Source of the DNA: an uncultured Flavobacteriales bacterium
Lineage (GTDB): Bacteria > Bacteroidota > Bacteroidia > Flavobacteriales_G > Salibacteraceae
Direction: 5' to 3'
Assembly: GCA_937899835.1 (NCBI GenBank)
Contig: CALCCE010000040.1
Span: 1 to 61,473, forward strand
DNA length: 61,473 nucleotides
Both the position numbers and the translations under genes were made by a program. Each line of letters begins with the position of its first letter. Within the stretch, counting starts at the first letter, position 1. Shown piece after piece: positions 1 through 8,624 of this stretch. The notes beneath the pieces are model-generated. The model did no database searches and was not told the DNA's origin. It was given only the letters and a program-made list of their open reading frames with translations.

Positions 1-1706
1 TAGGCAATGCACCCGCCAATGTGATCAGCTACAACTGGACGGTGAGCGCACAGAATACGAGTCCAACGATTCAGCCGAATGCAGGTGCCGCCATGATTGG
101 CATCAGCCCCCTGGAAACGGGAGTGCACACCATTTGTGTAACCGTGACCTGGACCGATGGAGCAGATACTTGTAGGGAGCGCCTTTGCTTCCGCGAGGAA
201 CTGAAACGCTGCACTGATCCTTGTGAATACAGCGGAGAAATTGGTTTAGCGATTGATCGCGAAACCTGCGAGCACAAGATTTGGTTGCAACCCGTGCCCA
301 ATGCCAGTAATGTAAGTTATGCCTGGACGGTCCGTGGACCAAATAGTTTGCCAGTGGCCTTGAATGGTCCAGGGAACCAACAGAGCGATAGCTTCTTCCC
401 TCAACTGACGGGCACTTACGAGATATGTGTGTTAGTATCGTGGGTAATAGATGGCGAAAAGTGTGAGCGTGAAATTTGTCAGAAATTTCGCCTGGCCGCC
501 TGCGGCCGCCCGGATTGTGAGACCAATGCAAAGGTCAGCTACCGCTTCGACGAGGAGCGCTGCCTCCATACCTTTAGCGTGGGGAATGCACCGGCCAATG
601 TCATTGGTTTTTTCTGGGAAGCTGCTGGTCCAAGCAGTTCACCTGCATGGTCGCCCAACAACAGTAGTCCTATGGTTAATCTGCTGGCATCGGAAGACGG
701 AGTCCACAAGGTGTGTGTAACCCTTACCTGGCTGAGTGGTGGCGATACCTGTACCCAACGTATTTGCGATGAGTTTGAAATCAAAAAATGCGAGACTAAA
801 GGCTGTGAGCAGGAGTGGAAAATGCAGCGCACCTTCTTTGAAGACGACTGCCTCTACCGCTTCGACATTACCCCCGATCCGACTACTTTCCCTGGGGTGA
901 GCTTCTTGTGGAAGGTGACCGATCCGGCGGGCAATACGGTGAACAGCATTGCTTTCCCAACCCAAAGCTTTGCCGCAGTGCGGCCGGTGATCGAAGGCAA
1001 CCACCGAGTGTGCGTGTTGCTTACTTGGGTGGAAGATGGACAAAGCTGCAGCCGTGAAATCTGCTGCACCTTTTACCTGAAGGATTGTAGCCGAGAAGAT
1101 TGCGCTTTCGAGGGCAACATTCAATTGGAGGTGAACCCCGATGATTGTTTGCATCAATTGTGGGTGGCACCTTTGCCAGCAGCGATTGGCCCCATTCAAT
1201 ACGATTGGAATGTGCAGCAGCCAGACGGTACTCAGTTGCCCTTGGGCAACCAGAGCTCACAACCCAGTGTAGCCTTTGTGCCTAATCCTCCGGGTGGTCA
1301 ATGTCCGGTATGTGTCACCTTGCAATGGGATACTCCTGAAGGCCGCTGCGAAACCACTCTTTGCCAGACCATAGAGTTGAAAGCCTGCGAAGAAAAGGCG
1401 GAAGCTTGCCTTATGGAAGGGCGTATTGCGTGGGATTACCAAGCAGAAAACTGTGAATACCAGTTGAATTTCAGCGATGCGGATGCCTACAACAACCTGC
1501 ACTATAGCTGGCGCGTGATTGAACAGGGAGGAGGCACCTACGGTACTCCAGTGGAGCTGAAGCAAGGGCCCAATGCTCCGGAAGTCAGTTTTGCTCAGCG
1601 ATCGGGACGCATTTACCGGGTTTTCCTCATCCTGCAATGGAGCGAAGAGGGCCAAACGTGTGAAGCGTTGTTAGAGCTTAACTTACGAGGAGATTTTTGC
1701 CGCTAA
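1..1706 (+). CDS. Cysteine-rich tandem Ig-like/PKD-like repeat protein (5' end outside window)
   Basis: The reading frame is open to the left edge (the codons before the GTG at 21 read G-N-A-P-A-N and match later repeats), so this is the C-terminal part of a larger protein; the start is not visible. It consists of about six repeats of roughly 90 residues. Each has an early Cys (D/E-x-C-x-H or Y), a central W in a Y/F-x-W strand, a VCVTLTW-like strand, a G-x-x-C strand, then C-x-x-F-x-L-x-x-C. Six or more Cys per repeat suggest disulfides and an exported location. The fold looks like the PKD/Ig-like beta-sandwiches common in Bacteroidota surface proteins. The protein ends in D-F-C-R with no recognisable T9SS sorting domain. 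Function unknown. Confidence 0.75.
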   Translation, partial: GNAPANVISYNWTVSAQNTSPTIQPNAGAAMIGISPLETGVHTICVTVTWTDGADTCRERLCFREELKRCTDPCEYSGEIGLAIDRETCEHKIWLQPVPNASNVSYAWTVRGPNSLPVALNGPGNQQSDSFFPQLTGTYEICVLVSWVIDGEKCEREICQKFRLAACGRPDCETNAKVSYRFDEERCLHTFSVGNAPANVIGFFWEAAGPSSSPAWSPNNSSPMVNLLASEDGVHKVCVTLTWLSGGDTCTQRICDEFEIKKCETKGCEQEWKMQRTFFEDDCLYRFDITPDPTTFPGVSFLWKVTDPAGNTVNSIAFPTQSFAAVRPVIEGNHRVCVLLTWVEDGQSCSREICCTFYLKDCSREDCAFEGNIQLEVNPDDCLHQLWVAPLPAAIGPIQYDWNVQQPDGTQLPLGNQSSQPSVAFVPNPPGGQCPVCVTLQWDTPEGRCETTLCQTIELKACEEKAEACLMEGRIAWDYQAENCEYQLNFSDADAYNNLHYSWRVIEQGGGTYGTPVELKQGPNAPEVSFAQRSGRIYRVFLILQWSEEGQTCEALLELNLRGDFCR

Positions 1707-1729
1707 GGCTTCGCACCTCACTACATTGT

Positions 1730-1770
1730 AAAAAGCGCACTGGTCTCTGCCGGTGCGCTTTTTGTTTTTA
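1730..1770 (+). terminator. Rho-independent terminator after the repeat protein
   Basis: An AAAAAGCGCAC arm pairs with GTGCGCTTTTT across a short loop and is followed by further T-rich sequence. It lies about 25 bases after the stop codon at 1704-1706. Confidence 0.8.
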
Positions 1771-1795
1771 TATTACTCAAATGTGCAGGAAATCC

Positions 1796-1803
1796 TATTT
1801 TTG
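1796..1803 (+). promoter_or_regulatory. -7-like box of tRNA-Ser
   Basis: TATTTTTG matches the Bacteroidota -7 consensus TAnnTTTG exactly and ends 4 bases before the tRNA 5' end. I see no good TTTG -33 box at the usual spacing, so this is tentative. Confidence 0.4.
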
Positions 1804-1807
1804 CCGC

Positions 1808-1894
1808 GGAAAGGTGCCGGAGTGGTCGAACGGGCCTGACTCGAAATCAGGTGTACCCTTCGGGGTACCGGGGGTTCGAATCCCTTCCTTTCCG
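1808..1894 (+). tRNA. tRNA-Ser(CGA)
   Basis: An 87-base class II tRNA. The acceptor arms GGAAAGG (1808-1814) and CCTTTCC (1887-1893) pair fully, with G as discriminator. The anticodon arm is CCTGA / loop CTCGAAA / TCAGG, giving anticodon CGA at 1842-1844. The long variable arm (1853-1868) is a perfect GTACCC-TTCG-GGGTAC hairpin, as expected for serine tRNA. The T loop is TTCGAAT. CCA is not encoded. Confidence 0.97.
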
Positions 1895-1902
1895 CCCATC
1901 CT

Positions 1903-1930
1903 CCCCAGGCGATGCCTGGGGATTTTTATT
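1903..1930 (+). terminator. Terminator after tRNA-Ser
   Basis: CCCCAGGC - GAT - GCCTGGGG followed by ATTTTTATTT, eight bases downstream of the tRNA. Confidence 0.85.
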
Positions 1931-1932
1931 TC

Positions 1933-2000
1933 CAGCAAGGAAGCAAAGTTGACTTTGCTGCGTGAATGGGAATAAAAATCCAGGAGGTCGCACCGCGACC
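1933..2000 (+). repeat. 68-bp direct repeat, copy 1
   Basis: Runs from CAGCAAGGAAGCAAAG to CGCACCGCGACC and is nearly identical to 2184-2251. Each copy holds two small inverted repeats: GCAAAGT/ACTTTGC and GGTCGC-n3-GCGACC. A shorter related piece (AAGGAAGCAAAGTTTAC) lies near 2084. No gene is supported here; the predicted reading frames across this strip also run through the tRNA or the repeats. Confidence 0.8.
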
Positions 2001-2120
2001 GGAGGGAGGATTGCAGCACCACCTCTAAAAGGGATCACGCAGGGCGCAGTAATCCCGACCCCAAGCTCATGGATTGCTCATAAAGGAAGCAAAGTTTACC
2101 CCAGTAGTTTACTTAGATCT

Positions 2121-2143
2121 GATCGTAGTTTGCAACTACGATC
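2121..2143. repeat. Palindromic element (dispersed copy)
   Basis: Perfect 10-bp stem GATCGTAGTT / AACTACGATC with loop TGC. It is the reverse complement of the palindromes at 57899-57921 and 58281-58303, more than 55 kb away, so this is a dispersed repeat family and not a one-off hairpin. Confidence 0.85.
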
Positions 2144-2183
2144 CGGTATTTTGTGCATGTTTTATTGGAGTCGTAGGATAATT

Positions 2184-2251
2184 CAGCAAGGAGGCAAAGT
2201 TGACTTTGTTGCGCGAATGGAAATAAAAATCCAGGAGGTCGCCCCGCGACC
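2184..2251 (+). repeat. 68-bp direct repeat, copy 2
   Basis: Second copy of the element at 1933-2000, same length and orientation with a handful of substitutions. Those in the CTTTG(C/T)TGCG(T/C)GAATGG stretch and in the loop of the GGTCGC hairpin leave both inverted repeats intact. Confidence 0.8.
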
Positions 2252-2323
2252 GATAGAGCCATTGATAAGAAAATAGACGATAAAATATCATTTGGTTAAT
2301 TTAACCTTTGAAAAAGTCCTTCC

Positions 2324-2665
2324 ATGAGAGCGATCCATAACTTTATTGCAGTGCTATGTTTTGCCCTACTTGTTTCCTGTAGCGGCTCCTATCATTTGAT
2401 AGGTGAGCAAGAAGTTCAGCAAGCGTTTATTCTCCATTCCTCACCGACATTCAAAGGATACTATTATCACGGTTGTGATGCTGAATTTCACTATTTTACC
2501 AGCCGGTGGAAATGGAAGAAAGATGAACGTTTTAAGCTAAAAAAAGAAACATTGAAAGTACGTGAAACCGTTGATTTAGGTAAAACAACCGTTCCATTAA
2601 CCTTGATGAAAACCAGCCTGAAATTTGGAAGTAATAGCTATGTTCAGTTGTATGTAGTGGAATAG
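2324..2665 (+). CDS. Small putative lipoprotein, unrecognised
   Basis: 113 residues. The N-terminus is a lipoprotein signal: a hydrophobic stretch then LLVSC-S, with the lipobox Cys at residue 19, so the mature form should sit in an envelope membrane. The rest is a short mixed alpha/beta-looking domain with no motif I recognise (a YYYHGCD patch, then K/E-rich strands, ending LQLYVVE-like). The ATG is chosen because it gives a clean signal peptide. It is the first of four small AT-rich genes downstream of tRNA-Ser, none with a known family. Confidence 0.6.
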   Translation: MRAIHNFIAVLCFALLVSCSGSYHLIGEQEVQQAFILHSSPTFKGYYYHGCDAEFHYFTSRWKWKKDERFKLKKETLKVRETVDLGKTTVPLTLMKTSLKFGSNSYVQLYVVE

Positions 2666-2740
2666 AAAAGCTCATGGGGCAACTTCTCTTACCTCATATT
2701 CTACGATAAAGCCTAAAAGGGCTAAATTGCCTGTGTCTAA

Positions 2741-3184
2741 ATGAAAAAATCAGATCATTCCCTCAAGCACATTTGTATTGCCAAAATTGAACGGTCTTAC
2801 ATACCTCCCTTTGACTTTTCATACACAGGGATTTTTAAGGACTCCTATGCCAATTTCCCCAACGATACGCTCAGTAATATCTCACTTGAGGAAGGGGAGG
2901 AGTTAATCTGCTCAACTTTTATCAACCGTGAAACATGGACCTTGCTTACAACCCGTAGGGTCTTTTCAATGGAAGGATCTGTTGAATTTGTTCATGCTAT
3001 GAACGGGGTTAAGCATAAGAATTTTGGTGATTTCAAAAGATCGGCTTCACAACTCTATACAAAAGGGAAACTCTTGTTTAGTGACGGAACCGAAATGCCA
3101 ATTATCATAGAAACCGGCCGGGCGTCAATGGTTTTGATCAATGGAATTATGACACTGGATCAGCTGGTGCGTGAAAAAGAATGA
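2741..3184 (+). CDS. Hypothetical protein, 147 aa
   Basis: No signal peptide or membrane segment, so probably cytoplasmic. A central stretch (about residues 58-105: EELICSTFINRETWTLLTTRRVFS, interrupted by short loops) resembles the strand pattern of small PH-like domains that carry a 'T-x-x-R-V/L' strand, but this is only a resemblance. The ATG directly follows a short A-rich leader. Codon use is AT-rich compared with the genes after 5 kb. The function is not known. Confidence 0.55.
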   Translation: MKKSDHSLKHICIAKIERSYIPPFDFSYTGIFKDSYANFPNDTLSNISLEEGEELICSTFINRETWTLLTTRRVFSMEGSVEFVHAMNGVKHKNFGDFKRSASQLYTKGKLLFSDGTEMPIIIETGRASMVLINGIMTLDQLVREKE

Positions 3185-3230
3185 AGGGGTTAATTAATTT
3201 AAATTCTTTTGGAGCCTTTAAACACAAAAC

Positions 3231-3824
3231 ATGAAAAAGTTCGACCTATGGTTGGAATTTGAGGAAACGGAGGGTTGGGAGGACTTAACCAATGATTTTG
3301 CCAATATTCAAGTCTCTTTGCCAGACGGGAGAAAGTATGGTATTAATGTTTGGACATTTAACTTTCTCACGGAGGTTCAAAAAAGTGAATCCTCCATTTA
3401 TATTTTGCCTCCCGATTTGTTCGTGGCTGAGCTCACCAGAAAATGTATCGACCAAACGGTTTCTCAACTATTGGAAATAGGCGACTTGGAACAGGTGCTT
3501 AATCCCACTGTTTTTTCTTTGAATTTCTTGGCACCTTGGGAAGACACTATGTTGACCCATGATTTAGGGGAAGCATTGGAAATGGAATTGACCAAAGAGT
3601 TGCACCCTACACATCCGCTGTACAATTCTCAATTTGAAATACAAGCGAAACGGCAAGATAAAGATGATATACTCATTGAAATAGTTGGTGGTGGACTGGC
3701 CGTAGTTCACCTGACCTGGAGTGGGAAAGAAGAGCGAGGTATTTTTCCATCTACTACATTTTACCGCACTCCCGAAGACTTTTGGAAAAGGGCACTAAAG
3801 AAGGATATTATTGACTGGCAATAG
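3231..3824 (+). CDS. Hypothetical protein, 197 aa (possible immunity-like fold)
   Basis: A soluble acidic protein without signal peptide. The N-terminus (MKKFDLWLEFEE, then DGRKYGINVWTFNFL near residue 40) and the C-terminal FYRTPEDFWKRAL have the look of the small cytosolic proteins that accompany toxin loci, but I cannot assign a family. It lies 46 bases after the preceding unknown gene and about 90 bases before the next. The AT-rich composition and lack of a recognisable domain are shared with its neighbours. Function unknown. Confidence 0.55.
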   Translation: MKKFDLWLEFEETEGWEDLTNDFANIQVSLPDGRKYGINVWTFNFLTEVQKSESSIYILPPDLFVAELTRKCIDQTVSQLLEIGDLEQVLNPTVFSLNFLAPWEDTMLTHDLGEALEMELTKELHPTHPLYNSQFEIQAKRQDKDDILIEIVGGGLAVVHLTWSGKEERGIFPSTTFYRTPEDFWKRALKKDIIDWQ

Positions 3825-3917
3825 GAATTCTGATTGATCCATTTTTTGCGCGTTTATGGTGTGAAGAAAGCCTGTTTTTGGTGTGCTTTTTAGGCCTTTT
3901 TTCCGTATCTTCAATAG

Positions 3918-4592
3918 ATGGAAAAACAACAAAAGTTTATTGAATTAATAGAAGGATTATGTAGGCGTCCGGGTATGTATACTGGAGGTTCCGTAAGAGA
4001 AACTATAGCTTATATTGATGGTTACCGACAGGGGCATTCCTGCCCGATCAGTGGGCGAAATTTTGATCGATATGTATCCCTCAGCAACCGTATCCCTACC
4101 AATTATGTTTGGGGCTATTGCATTATAAATTGCACAAAAGATGATGCAGATGCCTTTAAGCTGATCGAGAAAACAATTGTAGAGTATGTGCAATTGAAGG
4201 AGCGGTTTTCTGAAGCTGAAATTTTGGAAATGGCAGCGAAGCAGGCACCCGAAGAAACGGAAGCGGAAATTGCTTTTCGAAAGTTGGACAGTGCGCTACT
4301 TACCGGGAAACAAGAATTAATCCAACCGCTCATAGAGGCACACAAAGATGCCCATGTATTGTGGCAAGGCGCCTACCCAATTGAGGTAGCTGGAATATTG
4401 GAAGGGATGGCTACTGTTCAACGTGTCAAAAGTATTCCCTTGTCCAGTGATGGGAAAAAGGTGAAGGTTATCGCACCAGGGTGGCCTTTTCCAATTGAAA
4501 TGAATTGTTTGGACGGCCGATGGATCGTGAATGCCGAAAAGATAATCGAACTAAGAAAGGCACAACGGAAAAGTTCTCAAGCAGGGAAATAG
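3918..4592 (+). CDS. Hypothetical protein, 224 aa, with RPGMY motif
   Basis: The N-terminus contains CRRPGMYTGG followed by a helix ending in IDGY (residues 15-36). I associate an 'RP-x-MY-x-G ... GY' opening with uncharacterised small cytosolic proteins often found near toxin and immunity genes; this is from memory and not checked. The C-terminal part (from about 110) is a separate alpha/beta region ending in a WIVNAEKIIELRK strand-helix. There is no signal peptide. It is the last gene of the AT-rich strip beside tRNA-Ser. Confidence 0.55.
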   Translation: MEKQQKFIELIEGLCRRPGMYTGGSVRETIAYIDGYRQGHSCPISGRNFDRYVSLSNRIPTNYVWGYCIINCTKDDADAFKLIEKTIVEYVQLKERFSEAEILEMAAKQAPEETEAEIAFRKLDSALLTGKQELIQPLIEAHKDAHVLWQGAYPIEVAGILEGMATVQRVKSIPLSSDGKKVKVIAPGWPFPIEMNCLDGRWIVNAEKIIELRKAQRKSSQAGK

Positions 4593-4843
4593 AATAATCC
4601 AAGTATTTCCCAATAAATTTCCAACCAACAGAGCCCAATAGTATCAAAGCTATAACACATCAAAAAGTTTCTTAAGGCAGGTCGATAATTTATGAAGCTT
4701 GAACCTATTCTGAATTTCTCTACGATAAAAATTGAAAGGAGGAAAGGTAGAACATTCGCTCTTTTTTACAATAAGTTATTGCGCTACAAAAATCATTGTG
4801 GTAGTTTGTGGTAAAATAAAACGAGCCGATAAAACCACTTGGC
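4593..4843. other. Intergenic stretch without visible features
   Basis: About 250 AT-rich bases. I see no open frame, strong hairpin or repeat. It separates the orphan genes from the conserved block and presumably holds the promoter for the gene at 4844, but no clear TAnnTTTG box stands out. Confidence 0.4.
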
Positions 4844-5905
4844 ATGGGCGATGAATTAGTCTCAAAAAAGAAAAAAATCTTTCCAATTACTCCTGCGCTA
4901 TCAGACTATCTGGTGACACAAGGACGTACCATTAAAATGCCAATTTTTTACGATGATTTATTGCGGTTTTCGGGGACTATGGAGATCTACGATGACAACG
5001 GCCAGGATACCCTGTGGGTCAATTGCATTTATGCTCCGCAAGACATTGAGGAAATCAACCAGAGTTTAAAACGCGTGTATTCTATTTTACACGCTGATGG
5101 CAGCGATTCCATTTTACCCTACCTCACCATCGACAGTATTTGCTATTGCACCTTTGGCAATACCAGGCCCTTTCGCGTCAAGGTGCGCAACATCATCAAC
5201 GACAACTATATTTTTCTCTACATCAAGCGGGCGGACGCTTCCCGGATTTACGGTCTGGAATTGGAACATCTGCTTTCCCCCAACCTCATCAACTTTTTGG
5301 TGTACCGCGATACCTTGATCGAGGAACACATCATTGGCATACCGGGAGACGTATTCATAGAGCAAAACTTGAAAGACCTTTCCCAGCAAGACCAGCGGGC
5401 CCTGGCCAAAGAATTTGTAAAGTTCAACGAGCGTTGCTTTATCCGTTTGTTGGCCGATATGCGCTCCTATAATTACGTGATTGTCATTACTCAGGACTTT
5501 GATCGGGTGCAATACCGCATCCGTGCTATTGATTTTGACCAACAGAGCTACGAAGGAAATTCGAAGGTGTACAAACCCCAATTTTTAAAGGAAAACAATG
5601 CGTTGGTGGAAATGACACTCGAAGTATTGCCCAGAGAATCCATCGATCAATACATCAAAGAAGAACGATCGCTCTTGGCCAAACGTGCCACGAGCGAAAG
5701 CGAACGCCTGTTTGATTTAATGCGGTGCATGCAGGAAGATACCCTTTCACTGCCCGAGAAAGTCCGTCAGCTGAAAACCGATCTTTACGACCTGACCAAA
5801 GACGTCAACTTTAAAAAATCGAAACGCATGGGGCACGTAGTGCAGGCGGCACTCGATTTCGTGATTCGGAATTACAACAGCGAGAATCCTTTTATTATTC
5901 GGTAA
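4844..5905 (+). CDS. Conserved-looking cytosolic protein, unrecognised (353 aa)
   Basis: No signal or membrane segment. Roughly three parts can be seen: an N-terminal beta-rich region (residues 25-115), a middle region with a YVIVITQDF...YRIRAIDFDQQSYEG stretch (about 210-240) and a C-terminal helical region with charged heptads (260-340). The A-I-D-F-D sequence recalls the DFD metal-binding motif of kinase-like folds such as HipA or APH, but no matching catalytic loop is obvious, so this is a weak lead. Codon use is normal for the genome and contrasts with the AT-rich genes before it. It precedes ppsA on the same strand with about 100 bases between. Confidence 0.7.
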   Translation: MGDELVSKKKKIFPITPALSDYLVTQGRTIKMPIFYDDLLRFSGTMEIYDDNGQDTLWVNCIYAPQDIEEINQSLKRVYSILHADGSDSILPYLTIDSICYCTFGNTRPFRVKVRNIINDNYIFLYIKRADASRIYGLELEHLLSPNLINFLVYRDTLIEEHIIGIPGDVFIEQNLKDLSQQDQRALAKEFVKFNERCFIRLLADMRSYNYVIVITQDFDRVQYRIRAIDFDQQSYEGNSKVYKPQFLKENNALVEMTLEVLPRESIDQYIKEERSLLAKRATSESERLFDLMRCMQEDTLSLPEKVRQLKTDLYDLTKDVNFKKSKRMGHVVQAALDFVIRNYNSENPFIIR

Positions 5906-6008
5906 GCGGTTGTTTGTCTAAAAAGTAAAAATCTTTCCCCTTACCCGGTTGGTGGAGAACTTTTGGTTCTGGAATAGTGTTTCATGCCATTGATCCATAA
6001 CCACTAGC

Positions 6009-8444
6009 ATGTATACTGTAGACCTTTCTGAAATTCGACTAAAAGATTTGGACCTCGTTGGAGGAAAAAATGCCTCTCTGGGGGAAATGATTCAAAGCTT
6101 GAGCGGCCTTGGGGTCAACATTCCCGGAGGTTTTGCCGTTACCGTGAAGGCTTATGAAAAATTCATTGCTCACAACGGATTTGATGAAAAAATTAAAAAC
6201 CTCATTGGGTCAATGGAGAAAGATGATCTGGTGTCTCTCCGAAAGACGGGTTCAGAAGTGCGCCAAATCATTCGAAACGGGGAGTGGCCCATTGAATTGC
6301 GGAACGAAATAACTGAGAAATACCAGGAACTCTCCGGCCGATATGAGCAAGAAGCAACAGATGTTGCGGTGCGATCTTCCGCTACAGCCGAAGACCTGCC
6401 CGATGCTTCATTTGCAGGGCAGCAAGAAACCTACCTCAACGTAAGGGGGCCACGACAAATCTTGATATCCATTCGAAACTGCTTTGCCTCTCTTTTTACC
6501 GACCGCGCCATTTCCTATCGTGAAAGCTTCAACTTCGACCATTTTGAGGTCGGTTTGTCAGTGACCATTCAAAAAATGGTTCGGTCAGATTTGGCGGCTT
6601 CTGGTGTGGCGTTTTCCATCGATACCGAAAGTGGATTCAAAGATGTGGTGCTGATCAATGGCTCGTATGGCTTGGGCGAAAGCGTGGTGCAGGGAACGGT
6701 TTCTCCGGATGAGTTTTTGATTTTTAAACCCAACTTAAAAAAGGGCTATTCCTCCATTATTGAGAAAAAAATGGGCCGGAAAGAATCGAAGATGATTTAT
6801 TCCACCGATTCGAGCCGACTGATCAAAACAGTACAGGTGAACGACCACCTGCGCAGTAAATTTTGTATTGACGACGAGCAGGCCCTTAAATTGGCCAACT
6901 GGGTGTGTATCATCGAAGATCACTATACGAAACTCAAAGGCGCGTGGTGCCCGATGGATACCGAATGGGCTTTGGACGGCTTGTCTGGAGAATTATTCAT
7001 TGTACAGGCCCGTCCTGAAACCATTCATTCCCGCAAAAGGGACAACGATCTGGTAGAGTATAAAATTGATCAATCGAGTGGGGCCAACGTGCGCTTAACC
7101 GGCATTGCGGTGGGCGATAAAATCGGACAAGGGAAAGTGCAAAAAATGTTTTCAATTGACGGTAGAGATGGATCTTTCGATGGTTCTGACTTTCAGGAAG
7201 GTGATATTCTGGTGACCGAAATGACCGATCCAGATTGGGAGCCGATCATGAAAAAGTCGTCGGCCATCATTACCAACAAAGGCGGCAGAACTTGTCATGC
7301 GGCCATTGTAGCACGTGAAATGGGGATTCCTGCCATTGTAGGAACCAGAAATGGCACCGAAACGTTGAAAGATGGAGAGGAGTTTACAGTTTCGTGTGCC
7401 GAAGGCGATGTGGGTAAAATCTACGAGGGCAAGGTGCCCTTCAAGCTCAATCGGGTAAAGCTGGATAACCTCCCAACCACAAAAACTCCAATCATGCTCA
7501 ATGTCGCGTCACCCGACCTGGCCTTTAAGTTTGCCCAAATTCCCAACGAAGGGGTGGGCCTTGCGCGTGAGGAATTCATCATCAACAATTACATTCAGGC
7601 GCATCCACTGGCTTTGTTGAAACATTGGGAACTGAAGGATGCGGAGCTCACCAGGCGCATTGAGGAGCTGACCCACGGCTATGAAAACGAAGAACAGTTT
7701 TTCATCAAGCGACTGTCTTATGGCATCGCCAAAATTGCCTCGGCTTTTTATCCCAAAAACGTTATCGTAAGGCTGTCAGACTTCAAATCCAATGAATATT
7801 ACAACCTGTTGGGCGGAAGCTACTTTGAGCCTTCAGAAGAAAATCCGATGATTGGTTGGCGCGGTGCCTCTCGCTACTATTCCAAAGAATACAAACATGC
7901 CTTTGGCATGGAATGCAAGGCCATTAAGCGGGTACGTGAAAAAATGGGTCTGTCCAACGTTACGGTAATGATCCCCTTTTGTCGAACGGTGGAAGAGCTG
8001 CTGGAAGTATACAGGGTGATGGCCGAATATGGCTTGGAGCGCGGTAAAGAAGGCCTGTTGATTTATTTGATGGCCGAGTTGCCCTCGAATATTTTGATGG
8101 CCGAAGAATTTGCTGAACACATCGATGGTTTTAGCATTGGCTCCAACGATCTAACGCAATTGACCTTGGGCTTGGATAGGGATTCCTCTTTGGTGGCGCA
8201 CATTTACAATGAACGCAACCCTGCGGTGAAACGCTCCATTTCCAACTTGATCGAAGTGGCCAAGAAAACCAACACCAAGGTGGGCATTTGTGGTCAGGGG
8301 CCTTCCGATTATCCGGATTTTGCGCAGTTTTTGGTTGAAGAAGGTATCGACACCATTTCGGTAACGCCCGATTCCATGCTGAAAACCATTTGGGCCATTG
8401 CAGATGTAGAGCAAAAAATTGATGCTGGAAAAACGGATAGTTGA
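6009..8444 (+). CDS. ppsA: Phosphoenolpyruvate synthase
   Basis: Converts pyruvate + ATP + water to PEP + AMP + phosphate, the entry step of gluconeogenesis from pyruvate, in the cytoplasm. All three modules are present: the N-terminal ATP-binding domain (GGKNASLGEM near residue 18, RSSATAEDLPDASFAGQ near 122), the swivelling phosphohistidine domain (GGRTCHAAIVAREMGIPA, catalytic His about 430) and the C-terminal PEP-binding barrel with GICGQGPSDYPDF containing the active-site Cys at about 761. At 811 residues it is close to the usual ~790-800. The ATG at 6009 gives the normal start (YTVDLSEIRLKDLDLVGGKN). Confidence 0.95.
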   Translation: MYTVDLSEIRLKDLDLVGGKNASLGEMIQSLSGLGVNIPGGFAVTVKAYEKFIAHNGFDEKIKNLIGSMEKDDLVSLRKTGSEVRQIIRNGEWPIELRNEITEKYQELSGRYEQEATDVAVRSSATAEDLPDASFAGQQETYLNVRGPRQILISIRNCFASLFTDRAISYRESFNFDHFEVGLSVTIQKMVRSDLAASGVAFSIDTESGFKDVVLINGSYGLGESVVQGTVSPDEFLIFKPNLKKGYSSIIEKKMGRKESKMIYSTDSSRLIKTVQVNDHLRSKFCIDDEQALKLANWVCIIEDHYTKLKGAWCPMDTEWALDGLSGELFIVQARPETIHSRKRDNDLVEYKIDQSSGANVRLTGIAVGDKIGQGKVQKMFSIDGRDGSFDGSDFQEGDILVTEMTDPDWEPIMKKSSAIITNKGGRTCHAAIVAREMGIPAIVGTRNGTETLKDGEEFTVSCAEGDVGKIYEGKVPFKLNRVKLDNLPTTKTPIMLNVASPDLAFKFAQIPNEGVGLAREEFIINNYIQAHPLALLKHWELKDAELTRRIEELTHGYENEEQFFIKRLSYGIAKIASAFYPKNVIVRLSDFKSNEYYNLLGGSYFEPSEENPMIGWRGASRYYSKEYKHAFGMECKAIKRVREKMGLSNVTVMIPFCRTVEELLEVYRVMAEYGLERGKEGLLIYLMAELPSNILMAEEFAEHIDGFSIGSNDLTQLTLGLDRDSSLVAHIYNERNPAVKRSISNLIEVAKKTNTKVGICGQGPSDYPDFAQFLVEEGIDTISVTPDSMLKTIWAIADVEQKIDAGKTDS

Positions 8445-8624
8445 ATTGCCTGTGGGTATTCCAATCAGGACAGCCCCCTGACGAGTAAATAGTTTGGTAA
8501 TCGCAAGGTAAGTTTATAGGAAACGATAGGTTTTTTTATAAAAGATGCGGTCTCCAATCAACGCGCTTTTCCATTTTTCATAGCTTTCAGGTACCACTGT
8601 GAGATGAGGTGAAAATTGCGATCA

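Noticed and set aside
1697-2276. Two plus-strand reading frames across 1697-1975 and 1962-2276
   Set aside because: They run through the tRNA-Ser gene, its terminator and the 68-bp repeats; codon use is not gene-like.
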